Of a DNA stretch of 64,000 nucleotides, positions 14,061 through 26,339 are shown one piece after another (position 1 is the first letter of the stretch; each line of letters starts with the position of its first letter). Source of the stretch: Cucumis sativus (taxonomy: Eukaryota > Streptophyta > Magnoliopsida > Cucurbitales > Cucurbitaceae); assembly GCF_000004075.3 (NCBI RefSeq), contig NC_026655.2, positions 24,599,489-24,663,488 on the forward strand, in the 5' to 3' direction. Below the pieces are notes generated by a model. It saw only the letters and a list, made by a program, of their open reading frames with translations. It was not told the DNA's origin and did no database searches. A program made the translations under genes and the position numbers.

Positions 14061-15599
14061 TGTCAAGATTAAATAATATAGTTGATCTAAGTTATATGAT
14101 ATGAAAATGCAACATTAATAATAGTAACGAGTAGACTTTTCGGGGACATCAAGATGGTGCAAGAAATTTTAAAAATAAAAACTAGTTGATCATTTTCAAC
14201 ACAAAGTCTAAAGGTTTTTCAAATCATTGAAAACTCGTTAAAATAATCTAAAGAATACTAAAACAAAGTTTAAATACAGTTTAAAACTAATAACTCAATG
14301 ATTATTATTAAAATATTTAAAATAATCTCGAAGAAATGAAACTAGAGTGCAAAAAATACATTTTTCACACTTGTGGTTGTGACATCATTAATAGATTTTT
14401 ATTGCCAAGAACATGATATGTTCTTATATTTACATGAAAAACATGAAGCAAAAATAAGTATTAATTAAAATACTCGGTAAGTAAACAATATTATACCGAG
14501 ATAAGGCTATGAACTCATATACAGACAAATGTCTTCCTAACTAGTGAAACTTACACTATGTGACCATCTCAATACACAATTGAAAAACTCGTCCTATCAT
14601 AATTAGGTGAGACATAACTTTTGGTAAGAAAGCAAATAATTTCACTAAACTTAATTATTTAGCATGCAACATGCAGAGATAATTAAGGGTTTCACAATCA
14701 CAATGATCATAATACCTCATAGAATTCATAGCTAAGGTCGATGCTCATAAAATTGAGAAATATAACATGGCTAGCTTTTGAAAGAATACTTTTGCAAAGA
14801 ATCAAATATATACCAATGATAGTTCTAATGTATAGAATTAAAGTTCTAATAAACCTCTTTATATCTTTCCTTGCAAAAATATAAAGTTATATTATATATT
14901 CTCTCTATATATAAAATTTGAATGTTTTTTCTTTTGATGATTTATTATAGAGCTACCAAAGCAGCACCAATAATTTTAAATCTTACAACAAATGACAATG
15001 GAGCATCTCTCACTATTGATTAACTTAGATCGAGATAATTAGAGCTTACTATATAAATTAAGAGAGTGATGATTATACATGTATCTTACCGAGTTATAAA
15101 TAACCATATCTATAATTTCCTTAGTTAGCCTTTCCTTAGAAAAAATGCATGCATGTTATTGTTAGGATGAAATTTAGTTGTTTGATGGTACTTGCAAATA
15201 CATTTTGAAATAAAGCAGTAAAGATGAAGAATCCACAAATTAAAAAAATTTCCTCTTAGAGAAGTTTTTGTGTATTGAATAATAATCTCTATGTTAGCTC
15301 ACATACAATGCAAATAGATCTTTAAATTTGTTTTTTATGCATAATAGACGTTTTAATTTTATCAGAAGTAGATTTGAATTGTTGATCTATAGACTTAATT
15401 ACATATAGTTACAGTTGTACGACAAATAGCATCTAACATTATATTTAAACTATCTTGATATTATATATAGTCTCACCTGAGTGCTGGAATCTTTCATAAA
15501 TCATGGATCTATTTGAAAAATTGTGACGAACTGTAATAAGAAATATTGCAAAAGCCTCCTCCAAAGGCATACGCTTGCCTTTACTAAAGTTATATTTGT

Positions 15600-16145
15600 T
15601 GCTCAAGTACTACTAATAATTTTTTAAATGTATGTTTTTTTCCTCCTAAATTGTTAGTGACGTCTATATCCTAATGACCATTCAAGATCTCCACGATAAA
15701 TTTATAACCAATGTGAGAAGATGTTCTACAAGGCTCTTTGCAAACGTGCATCAAAAAATGATGCACAATAACACCACACATCCCACTTTTGCTAATTGAT
15801 CGAGTTCATATTCAACATCGCTTTTGTCAAAATGATCATTACTATCAGTGTTGTAACAAAGGTACGTAACACTCCAATACAATATTGTCTATACAATTCA
15901 AAGTTACACTATCCAAACAAACATTTCCTTATATATCTAAGATGATCAAACTTTTTTTTGCTTCAACCATGCAACATGAATTGCTACGAACATTTCTCTA
16001 TTTTCTGTTTTTGTAGATATATCTACAACTTTCATGAATAGCTCATTGCCTTTCATAATTTCAGGTATGTTCCCGTAAGACATTCACATCACTTCAATAA
16101 TACTACAATTTGGAAGGTCTCTTCTACCGGTTACCGAATCGATAA
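15600..16145 (-). pseudogene. decayed coding-like remnant, unit 1
   Basis: On the minus strand, pieces translate to coding-like peptides such as EIMKGNELFMKVV and TENREMFVAI, interrupted by stops and frameshifts. The same sequence sits downstream of SDR copies 2 and 3. I do not recognise the parent family. It could be a truncated gene or a retroelement that was carried along in the duplicated unit. Confidence 0.4.
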
Positions 16146-16149
16146 AAAA

Positions 16150-17430
16150 ATGAGTTACCTTATTTATCTTCACCTCCCAACATTCACACCCAAACCCACT
16201 TTTCTTTTCCCCGTCTTTTGGTTACTTGTCTTTCAAATATTCCCTTTCTTCTTTCCTTCTCTCTCGCATCACTTTATTGTTCATTTGTACCTATATTCTT
16301 TTTTTAAGAAAAAAAAAAGTTAGAATTTTAATATTCGAGTAGTTTTTTTAATGTAGCAAAATAAATCAAAATATTTATAAATATACTAAGATATATCCAT
16401 ATTTATAATTAATTGATTATGAATTTTTGCTCTTTTCGATAGTTTTATTATTTGAAATAATTTTCTTTCATATCTATATATATATAATATGCAAATATAC
16501 CTTTTTCATCCATTTAAATTAGAAAAAAATATTATAAATTATGAAAAAACACTTTCAAATATTTATAAAATATAACAAAATTTTATATCTATCTTATCAA
16601 TATAGATTTAAAAGTTTACCATATTTTGTAAGTTTTATTTAATTTTTCTATATACATATATATTTGAATTTTTTTAAAAAAATTGGTGGCTAGATTTCCA
16701 TGTTTATTTTGTTTTAATACTCCCAACGGTCGGATTGATAAGCTCTTTCATACCCATAAATAAAGCATACATTTTGATATGACAAAAGAAAAAAAACTAT
16801 AAGATGAAAAAGTGAAATAGCATCTAATTTTGATTATTCTATCCAATTATTCTTTAAGAAAAGATTTTTTTTTCTCTAAATGAAGTTATTTTTTTTTCCC
16901 AAGTTGGAAAAAAAAAGGTGTTAATTGAATTTTAATAAAATTAGAGTTAGGTCTTAAAAAATATTGAATCATGTAAATAATATATGAAACATATGAACTT
17001 AAAAGTTTGGAGATATATTTAAAATTTTTAATTAGAAGTTGATCGCCTATCCGCTAATCAACCTTCTTTCTACGAGCTTAATTTTGTTTTAAAAGTTTAA
17101 TTCACAAATGCTGTTTTCTCCTTTCCGTATGTTTTAGAATTTGATCAACCACTGCGTTATATATATATGTTCTATATTTGTTAGATCTTCGTTGTTTTAA
17201 CATTTTACTCGTCTCTAACAACCTTATGAGAGTGAAAACTCTCCATAAACCATTTTTCATACACTCACATGTATATACTTCACAATAATTTGAGCTATAT
17301 GTTCAATCATTTACGAGGAAAAGTCTATCTAATTGGTTTTTCTTAATAAATCTTATTTTAAAGTGTCATTTTTTATTCCCAAACGTTTTATTCTCAGGTA
17401 TTCGATTTCTGTGCATCTTTTATTCTCAGA
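16150..17430. other. inter-copy spacer, SDR unit 2 upstream region
   Basis: The start repeats the left end of unit 1 (about 10.41 kb). A second shared block, containing gagtgaaaactctc, lies at 17226 here and near 11200 in unit 1. The copy 2 spacer lacks about 1 kb that is present between these landmarks and the gene in unit 1. No separate gene is visible. Confidence 0.6.
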
Positions 17431-17434
17431 CAGC

Positions 17435-17441
17435 TATAAAA
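17435..17441 (+). promoter_or_regulatory. candidate TATA box, SDR copy 2
   Basis: tataaaa in the word agctataaaatctta, 307 bases before the ATG, aligned with the same word upstream of copies 1 and 3. Confidence 0.5.
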
Positions 17442-17741
17442 TCTTAAATTAGACGACTCTTCAGTTATTCGGTTTTGTTTACAAAACTACAACTTCAACG
17501 ACTATGTTATTGTGTGCGAATATCTACTAAAAAGAAAGAAAGAGCAAGAATACCACATGTCCAAGTGTACTGTGTAGTATGAATTGGACGTGGCCATTTT
17601 CAAGACTACAAGTTCTCTTTACCCAAAAGTCCAATGTAAGAAGAGATAAATATGGGAAAACTGGACAAACCAAACCTATCCCCCAAACATTGGAAAGTGC
17701 AGTGTTTGTCATCTCTTTCAAAGAAGTACTCCACATCCACC

Positions 17742-19982
17742 ATGGCCCCAACAACAACAGATAAAGCTTCTTCAACAATGGTTGCTGTTTCAAAGAAGGT
17801 ACTGATAACAGGTGTAAGTAGAGGATTAGGAAGAGCTTTAGCTTTGGAATTGGCTACTTATGGCCATACTGTTATTGGCTGCTCTCGCGATCAAACTAAA
17901 CTTGATTCTCTTCAATTACAACTCTCGAAGGTTTCTCCTAATGCCAACCATTTGCTCCTCAGCATTGATGTGGTTAATTCATAAACCTAACCTCTTTTCA
18001 TCTTTATATTTTATTTGGCTACTTTTTTTCTACTTTTAAATCATGTAAAAGCTCGTCATTTTCTAAACGTTGGTTTTGGTTTTGCAGAAATGTAATAGAA
18101 GCGTTGAAGAGTTTGCAAGAACTGTCATGGAAAATGAACTCATTCCTGATATCATTGGTAATTTTAGGTTTTCCTTTTGTTCTATTTTTCCGTTTTGGGT
18201 CTAGTTAATTAGTTGTTTTCTATTCAGTACTTAATTAGTTTCAAAGGATTAATAATTGGGTGGTGGAGCTAAACTTATACGTATCTTCTCATTTGTATGT
18301 ATTTCTCTTCGATCACGCAAAATGAATATTAATGCCTTTTTTTAAAAGGAAAATTTTGCATGTGAAGTGCATATCCTAAAAAAAAAGTTTGCCACGAGAC
18401 TAAACACTTATCTCAAGTATATCTTGAACAAAGATGAAGAAAGATATAATTCTTAGCTTCCTAAAATTTTGTTTTCTCGTTATTATTATTTCTTTCAAAA
18501 AATGAAGAAAGTAAAATTGTGTGTGGTTTTGGTCGTTCACAGTGAATAATGCAGGTGTGGCAAATAAACGAAGTAATATGTGGGAGATTGATGTACAAGA
18601 TTTTGATAATGTGATTGATACCAACATCAAAGGGACAACTAATATTCTTCGTCACTTCATTCCTCTTATGATTCCTTATAACCAAGGAATTATTGTCAAT
18701 ATTTCTTCGGATGCTGGAAGAGATAATATTCCATATAAATCGGTACATCGTTTAATTACTAATAGTTAAAAATTCCATTCAACGACAATTTTTCATTGTG
18801 CTTGATTACATTTACGAGTTCCATGTGTTTGTTTTCTCTTAATTTTCTTACACTTACTACTACCTATCACTTTATATAAAAACATTCAATTTCTAGACGT
18901 TTGAAGATTACCTTTTACGTAAATTAAACCTTACAGAGAAACCAAACCGCATTACACATTATATAAACACATTTGTAGGAACAATTTAACTAGCCATGAT
19001 CAAAATGACTATGAATTAAGAAGCTGAGTGTTGTTTATAATATGTAGCTTGCACCATATTGTGCATCAAAGTGGGGAATTGAAGGATTAAGCAAATGCAT
19101 AGCACAAGAATTACCAAAGGGAATGGCAATTGTAGCCTTAGATCCAGGTATCATACACACAGATATGTTGAAATCATGGATGGCTGGTGATTATTTGCCT
19201 TCTCAGTATCAAACCCCCGAACATTGGTATGTATTACTTTTAACTTGGTTTCGATAACGTTTTTGTCTCCTGTTTTGTTTTTTGTTTTTTTTTTTTTAAA
19301 TATGTTTGGTAAGTGGTTATTACTATTCTAGTTTTTTTGTTTCTTTAATTTAACAATGTTTATACAAATAGGAGATTTGAAACCTTTGACCTCTTAACTG
19401 ATCGATGTTACATGTTTATGTTAATTGAGGTTAAATGTAAAAAACTCGTCCTATCATAATTAGGTGAGACATATACAATATATCAAACGTGAACTCCAAA
19501 GAACACAACATGTATGGTGAACTCTTACAAACATAACTTATGATTGTACATAAGTTTTGGTAAGAAAGCAAATAATTGCACTAAACTTATTTATTAGCAT
19601 GCAACATGAAGAGAGATAATTAAGGGTTCCACAATCACAATGATCAATAAAGTCCTATGATCATAATACCTCATGGAATTCATAGCTAAGCATGCACATA
19701 AAATTTCTTCAATCATGAGAAAAATAACATGCGAGCTTTTCAAAGAATACTTTTGCAATTGATCACGAAGAATCAAATATATACCAATGATATTTCTAAT
19801 GTATTATTAAAGCTCTTAATTTGTTTTTCCTTGCATAAATATAAAGTTATATTATATATACTATATATATATAAATTTGGAATGTTTTTTTGTTTATGAT
19901 TTATTATAGGGCTACCAAAGCGGCACCAATAATTTTAAATCTTACAACGAACAACAATGGAGCATCTCTCACTATTAATTAA
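17742..19982 (+). CDS. SDR copy 2, NADPH-dependent pterin aldehyde reductase-like
   Basis: The coding exons are 17742-17972, 18088-18157, 18543-18742, 19048-19226 and 19910-19982. All have GT/AG borders and join in frame to give 250 aa, the usual length of a classical single-domain SDR. The cofactor motif TGVSRGLG is at residues 23-30, NNAG at 102-105, the catalytic serine pair after IVNI at 155-156, and the active-site YCASK at 171-175. The family reduces aldehydes or ketones with NAD(P)H. The closest relative I can recall is Arabidopsis At4g20760, which reduces pterin aldehydes in folate salvage; the substrate here is inferred. I chose the MAPTTT start because it aligns with the copy 3 start; an in-frame ATG at 17652 lies in the shared leader. 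No transit peptide is obvious, so a cytosolic enzyme is likely. Confidence 0.88.
19368..19425 (-). mobile_element. tRNA-like SINE fragment in SDR copy 2 intron 4
   Basis: This is the counterpart of the fragment in copy 1. The minus strand reads ggtttcaaatctcc (box B-like) preceded by agttaagag. Confidence 0.35.
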
Positions 19983-20639
19983 GGATCCAAAAACATATAT
20001 CGATGTTAGATGTTATTAGGGCTTACTTTATAAATTAAGAGATGTATCTTTACGTTTGCTTGAGTAATAAATAACCATATCTTTAGTTTCATTAGTTAGC
20101 TTTTCTTTAGAAGAAAATGTATGCATGTCCTTGTTGGGATGGAATTAAGCTATTTAAAGAACAAAAGTAAAATTTTTACTCATTTTTTGTCCACTTCTTT
20201 TATGGTATGTATTTGCAAATATGTTTTGAAATAAAGCACTAAAGATGATGAAGAATCCACAAATTAGAACTTTTCCTAGGAGAGAAGCTGAATAATCTCC
20301 ACGTTAATTCATATACAACGTGTAAATAGAACGTTACTTTTTTATACATGTACGATAGACACTTTAATTTTATCAGAAGTAGATTTGAATTGTGGATATG
20401 TAGGCTTGATTATATCTAGCTATAGTTGTACCACGAATAACATCTAACACTATATTAAACCACTTTGATATATATAGATAGTCTTACCTGAGTGCTGAAA
20501 TCTTTCTATTTGAGAAACTGTAACCCGATGTAATAAGAAACATTGCAAGAGCTGTCTTTTCCAAAGCTATGACATACGCTTGGCTTTACTAAAGTTAATA
20601 TTATTGTTCAAGTACTACTAACAATTTTTGAAATTTATG

Positions 20640-21240
20640 CTTTTTTCATTCTAAATTGTTGGTGACATTTATTTCATGACCATTCAAGATCTTCGTGAGA
20701 AGATGTCTTATACGACTCTTTGCAAACATGCATCACAAAATGATGCACTACAACAATACTACATCCCACTTTTACTCATTGATCGAGCATTGCTTTTGTC
20801 AAAATGGCCGTTGCTATTAATATTGTAACAATTAGATGAATTTGAAAAACATAAAAGAATTAAAAATTAAAACAAAATTAGAAACAAAAGATTCTAATAA
20901 ATTTTTAACCATAAAACTTTTATAACAAAGGTAACACTTCAATACGGTAATTGTCTATACAATTTATAAAAGTTATAGTATCCAAGTAAACTTTTCTTAT
21001 ATGTCTAAGGTGATCAAATTTTCTTTTGGTTTAACCATGAAACTTGAATCTCAATTAGGTCTCGTAGAGTTACAAACATTTATCTATTTTTCATTTTTGT
21101 AAAAATATTTGCAACTTTCATGAAAAGCTTATCACCTTTCACAATTCTAGATATGTCTCGTTAGACATTCACATCACTTCAAGAATACTGTAATCTGAAA
21201 GATCTCTTCTTCTGTTATCTATTAATTCACGTTCACGTTC
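20640..21240 (-). pseudogene. decayed coding-like remnant, unit 2
   Basis: This minus-strand homologue of the remnants at 15.6-16.1 and 25.4-26.3 kb has a stretch that translates to DHLRHIRKVYLDTITF, plus stops and indels. The parent family is not recognised. Confidence 0.4.
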
Positions 21241-21299
21241 CAGCTGATTACAAAGTTTGTTGGCAACGTTACCTTTTGATTATATTATTTTTTTTTAGC

Positions 21300-21945
21300 T
21301 TTAAAATCTCTTAACAATGGATGTGCTTCAGTATGTTTTTTTTCTTATGGATTTAATATATGTTTGTCTTACAAATGAGGTTTAAGTCAATAACACATAC
21401 GTTAAGTTAATTTTGAAATTACAAGCTTTATCAAGAAAGATGAAAATCAATTTTCAAGAAGTACTAGTGATATAATTGACACATATAACCTTATTTTAAA
21501 ATTTCTCTAAAAATGTGATAAGTCGACTTCTTAGACATTACGTATATACATATAACCGGAGATGTGTGACCAACATGTGACGATGTGATAATCACCTTTT
21601 ATATGTGCACATTATAGCAAAATTTTGGATTCTATCAATGATAGTTTTCTATCACTATAACATATTAATTACGACTATCACCGATAAAATTTGCTATAGG
21701 TTGTAAATATCTTGTAACATTTGTTATTTTTGAAAATTCCCCTATCAATTACTCATTTTTCAAGTATTCATAGATATATTGTTTAACTAATTAAGTTATT
21801 AAATTTTATGTAAGATTTTTATGCTTAATTGCAGAAATTCTTCCTCCATACAATTTTGATAGCATTCTTTATACACACGACCAAATTGTCATTTTTTTAT
21901 TTTTAAACATATCTTATTCTAAAATATCTTTTATTCTCATATATC
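21300..21945. other. SDR copy 3 upstream region
   Basis: The first 300 bases match 11900-12150 upstream of copy 1, for example gatgtgataatcacctttta against a near-identical stretch there. This block is absent before copy 2. It is followed by a MITE and then the shared TATA region. Confidence 0.6.
21612..21745. mobile_element. MITE with TATCA palindromes upstream of SDR copy 3
   Basis: It begins tagcaaaattttggattcta, contains ctatcaatgatag and actatcaccgataaaattt, and ends in an AT-rich stretch matching the copy 1 intron 4 element. It lies about 200 bases before the candidate TATA box, at a point where the copy 1 promoter has no insert. Confidence 0.6.
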
Positions 21946-21952
21946 TATAAAA
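21946..21952 (+). promoter_or_regulatory. candidate TATA box, SDR copy 3
   Basis: tataaaa in tctataaaatcttaaat, 333 bases before the ATG, in the same context as copies 1 and 2. Confidence 0.5.
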
Positions 21953-22278
21953 TCTTAAATCAAATGACTCTACAGTGACTTGGTTTCGTCCACAAAACTA
22001 CAACTTCATTGACTACTACGTTATTGTATGCGTGTGTTGCTAATATCTAATAAAAAGATAGAAAAAATGGACAAAGAATTGACCACATGCTGTAGTGTAG
22101 GGCGAATTGGACGTGGCCATTTTCTAGACAAGTTTTACTCAAAAGTTTAATGCAACAAATAAATATTTGTTAATAAGGAAAAACTGGACCAATTAACCAA
22201 AACCACATATCAAACAAACATTGGGAATAATTGTAGTGTTTGTGATCATTTCTCTCAAAGAAGTACTCCACATCCACC

Positions 22279-24760
22279 ATGGCCACAACAACAACAGATA
22301 CAGCTTCTTCAACGATGGCTGCTGTTTCAAAGAAGGTACTGATAACAGGTGTAAGTAAAGGAATAGGGAGAGCTTTAGCTTTGGAATTGGCTACTTATGG
22401 TCATACTGTTATTGGCTGCTCTCGCGATCAAACTAAACTTGATTCTCTTCAATTACAACTCTCGAAGGTTTCTCCTATTGTCAACCATTTGCTCCTCAGC
22501 GTTGATGTGGTTAATTCATGAACCTACCCTCTTTTCATCTTTATATTTTATTTGGCTACTTTTTTTTTACTTTTAAATCATGTAAAAGCTCATCATAATT
22601 TTCTAAATAGTATTGGTTTTTGTTTTGCAGAAATGTAATAGAAGCGTTGAAGAGTTTGCAAGAACTGTCGTGGAAAATGAACTCGTTCCCGATATCATTG
22701 GTAATTTTAGGTTTTCTTTTTGGGTCTACTTAATTAATTAGTTTTCATTTAGTACTTAAGTTTCAAAAGATTAATCCTTACGTGATGGTGGAGCTGAAGT
22801 TATACGTCTTTTTATCTTTATATGTGTCTCTCTAATCACACAAAAGGAAAATTAACGTCTTTTTTAAGAAAATATTTGTACGTGAGAGTGCGTATCTCAA
22901 AAAAAGAAGTTTACTAGGAGCCTTAAGCACTTGTGTGACGGACATCTTGTACAAAGATGAGTGTGGCTAAAGATGAACCCAATATATTTTTTTGTTTTGA
23001 GTTGTTACGTTGGTAGTTTTTATTCAGTTTTAAGCACTGAACAAAGAGAGAAACAAAGAATGAATAGTAGATAGTAAAAACTAACCGGTGTAAATAATAA
23101 AGAAGGAGAAGTAATAATATATTGTAGTTAATTACAGGTATATGGTCATAACGGTAGAAAACATCAAGTATTTATAATTAGGACTTCAAACGTTAAGTGA
23201 GTTACAATAGCCTATCTCATTCTATCCACTCGAAGTTACATTGAAGACCCAAACAAAACTCCTTAAAAACTAAATTGAAACTAAACACAAAACTTATAAA
23301 CCTAGCTAGAATCGGAAAGGTATAATTCTTTCTTTTCGTTTTCATGCAAATCTTGTTGTTGTTATTATTATTATCTCTTTCAAAAAATGAAAAGAGTAAA
23401 ATTGTGTGTGGTTTTGGTGGTTCGTAGTGAATAATGCAGGTGTGGTAAATAAAGTAGGTAACATGTGGGAGATTGATGTACAAGATTTTGACACTGTGAT
23501 TGATATCAACATTAAAGGGACATCTAATATTCTTCGTCACTTCATTCCTCTTATGATTCCTCATAACCAAGGAATTATCGTCAATATTTCTTCACTTTGT
23601 GGAAGAGATAATAATCAATATAAATCGGTACGCCGTTTAATTACTAAAAGTTAAATGTTTCGTTCTACAACAATTTCTTATTATGCCTTATTATTATTTT
23701 TGAGTTTCATGAGTTTCATGTTGTTTTCTCTTAATTTTCTTACATAGTACCTGTAACTTTACATAAACATTTGATTTCTTTAAGTTTTTACTTTTCAAGA
23801 AAACATGTTTTCAAAATATAGATTGTTACGTACATTTCTTACTTTTTTTTCATGACTACCTGAATTAATTTACGTAGATATATCTTAACTAAATTTAAGG
23901 AATGATGTATCCGTCATGATATATATTAATCTGTGAATCTATAAACACGTTTGTATAAGAAACAATTTAGCCATCAAAATGATTGTAAGAAGAAGTTGAG
24001 TGTTTATAATACTTAGGTTGCACCATATTGTGCATCAAAGTGGGGAATTGAAGGATTAAGCAAATGCATAGCACAAGAATTACCAAAGGGAATGGCAATT
24101 GTAGCCCTAGATCCCGGTGTCATATACACAGATATGTTGGAATCATGCTGGGGTGATTTGGCTTCACGGTGTCAAACCCCAGAATATTGGTACGTATTAT
24201 TTTTAACTTGGTTTGATAACGTTTCTATCTCTTGTGTTTATATTTGATTTTTTTTTTTGTTTTTAAAATAATAAAAAAAAAGTGTTTGGTAAGTATGGTA
24301 GACTATTTTTTTTTATTTCTTTAATTTAAATATATTATATCACGAGGTAGGAAATTAAAAATTGATACCTTTGAACTCTTAATTGATGTTACATATTTAT
24401 GTTTTGTCGAGGTTAATTAAATAATATAGTCTATAATAAATCAGTTTATTATATCATTTTCTACTTACAAAAAATAAGTAGAAAATGATAACCATAATAC
24501 CTGATAGAGATTCATAGTATCACGAGAAATATAACATGTGAGCTAATTTTCAAAGAATACTTTTAATTTGGAATTGATCACGAATCATATATATATATCA
24601 ATTAATCATATTGTTCCTTGCAAATATATATATATATATAAACTTATATAAATTTTGAATGTTTTTTTGTTGATGATTTATTCGTAGGGCTACTAAAGCA
24701 GCACCAATAATTTTAAATCTTACAACGAAGGACAATGGAGCATCTCTCACTATTAATTAA
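22279..24760 (+). CDS. SDR copy 3, NADPH-dependent pterin aldehyde reductase-like
   Basis: The coding exons are 22279-22509, 22631-22700, 23428-23627, 24017-24189 and 24688-24760. They have the same intron phases as copy 2 and give 248 aa. The nucleotide-binding motif TGVSKGIG is at residues 23-30, NNAG at 102-105, the structural Asn of NIKG at 128, the serine pair at 155-156 and YCASK at 171-175. All classical SDR catalytic positions are present, so I expect an active NADPH-dependent reductase. Pterin aldehyde or a related aldehyde is the inferred substrate, by family resemblance only. It differs from copy 2 near the substrate loop (SCWGDLASRC against SWMAGDYLPSQY), where two residues are missing, which could change specificity. 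It is the most diverged copy in exon 1. Confidence 0.9.
24340..24410 (-). mobile_element. tRNA-like SINE fragment in SDR copy 3 intron 4
   Basis: Third counterpart of the intron 4 fragment. It is more decayed, with an insertion between the box B-like word and the rest. Confidence 0.3.
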
Positions 24761-24769
24761 GGTTTCAAA

Positions 24770-25390
24770 AACTTCGATATATCATATATTTATTAGAACT
24801 TACTTTAACTAAGAGATCATTAAATATTATGTATCTTAACCTTTGTTTGAGTTATAATAAATACATATCCTTTAATTTCAACATAGTTCGATCTTAATTA
24901 GTTTCTTTGGAAAGAATGCATGCACGTCACATGTTGAGATTAAACTAAGCTATTTAAAGAACAAAGGTGCATTTTCTACCAATTTTTTGTCTAGTTCTTT
25001 TATGGTACCAGCAAATACGTTTTGAAATAAAATAGTAATGATCAACCCACAAATAGAGAAGTTTTTGTGTATTGAATAATCTCCACGTTAACTCACATAC
25101 AACGCACAAAAAGAACCTTAACTTTTTATACATGCATGATAGACACTTTTATTTTATCAGAAGTAGATTTGGATTGTGAATTTGTAGGCTTAATTAACAA
25201 ATAACATCTAATGCTTTATTAAACCACCATGATACAGTCTCACCTGAGTGTTAGAATCTTTCTTAAACAATTCTATTTGAGAAACTGTGACCCAATGTAA
25301 TAAAAAAACATTGCAAGAGCCTAGTCCCAAAGGCATACGCTTGGCTTTACTAAAGTTATATTGTTGTTCAAGAGAAGTAACAATTTCTTA
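24770..25390. other. SDR unit 3 downstream spacer
   Basis: This sequence, which includes attttatcagaagtagattt, is homologous to the regions downstream of copies 1 (about 15.1-15.5 kb) and 2 (about 20.1-20.5 kb). No gene is recognised. Confidence 0.6.
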
Positions 25391-25399
25391 AACGTTTTT

Positions 25400-26330
25400 T
25401 TTTTTCATTCTAAATTGTCGGTGACATCTACCCTCGTGACCATTCAAGATTTCCATGATAAATTTGTAACCATTGTATGAGAAGATGTTCTACAAAGCTC
25501 TTTGCAAACATATGCATCACAAAATGATGCACTACAACAACACATCCCACTTTTACTAATTGATTGAGTTCATATTCAACTTCGCTTTTGTCAAAATGAT
25601 CATTGCTATCAGTATTCTAACAATCCGATGACATCTGAAAAATATTAAGGAATTAAAAAGGAAATTAGAAACAAAAGATCCTAATAAATTTTTAACCATA
25701 AAACTTCCCTAACAAAGGTAACACTCTAATACGGAAATTATCTATACGATTCAAAGTTACACTATCCAAACAAGCATTTCTTATATGTCTAAGATGATCA
25801 AACTTTCTTTTGCTTCAACTATCCAACTTGAATCTTAGGCTCTTGTATCACTACGAACATTTCTCTATTTTCCATTTTTGTAAAGATATTTGCAACTTTC
25901 ATGAAGAGCTCATCACCTTTCACAATTTCAGGTATTTCTCGTAAGATATTCACATCACTTCAAGAATATTGTAATATGGAAGATCTCTTCTCCTGTTACC
26001 TATTGATCCACACACGTTCCAACCGATTATAAAGTTTGTTGGCAACATTACCTTTTGATCTTATTCTTTTTTTCCCTTTCCCTTGTAATTCCCAACAATA
26101 TGTATCCAATATTCAACACCATTAGTGTCTCAATGCTTTGCATCTTTAAATGTACCATAATTTTCTCCTACATATCTAAATGAATTGCCTTGGGTACAAA
26201 TCCTTGAGATGAGATGGTGTACATGCTTAATCTCTTATAACTGCGATATCTTTAAAAAGAATACCTAATTACTTTGCATTTTGCTACAAACGAGAAATCA
26301 TTTGACTAAGTTAAAAATGTGGGAGACAAA
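25400..26330 (-). pseudogene. decayed coding-like remnant, unit 3 (longest copy)
   Basis: This is the best preserved of three minus-strand remnants. Readable pieces include GNSFRYVGENYGTFKDAKH, VANKLYNRLERVWINR, EIVKGDELFMKVANIFTKM, DHLRHIRNACLDSVTLNRID and ELNQLVKVGCVVVVHHFVM, separated by stops and frame changes. I cannot name the parent protein. The sequence is shared by all three units, so it was present before the triplication. Confidence 0.45.
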
Positions 26331-26339
26331 GGCAGACTG

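Larger units (their letters stand above)
12805..15023 (+). pseudogene. SDR copy 1, broken pterin-aldehyde-reductase-like gene
   Basis: This is the first of three tandem SDR genes. Matching exons are 12805-13035 (exon 1, with the NADP(H)-binding motif TGVSRGLG), 13157-13226 (exon 2), 13494-13669 (exon 4, with catalytic YCASK) and 14951-15023 (exon 5). Exon 3, which in the sister copies carries NNAG and the catalytic serine, is absent: early intron 2 runs directly into late intron 3 near 13254-13290. Exon 2 ends in phase 1 and exon 4 starts in phase 0, so joining them shifts the frame. Exon 5 begins with A instead of G, so the tryptophan codon split across the last junction becomes TGA. Two independent lesions make an active enzyme very unlikely, although transcription is possible. 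Intron 4 is about 1.28 kb and holds a MITE that is not in the other copies. Confidence 0.88.

Noticed and set aside
17652..17741. Upstream in-frame ATG of SDR copy 2 (MGKLDKP...)
   Set aside because: The stretch belongs to the shared leader; copies 1 and 3 do not preserve this frame, and MAPTTT/MATTTT aligns as the common start.
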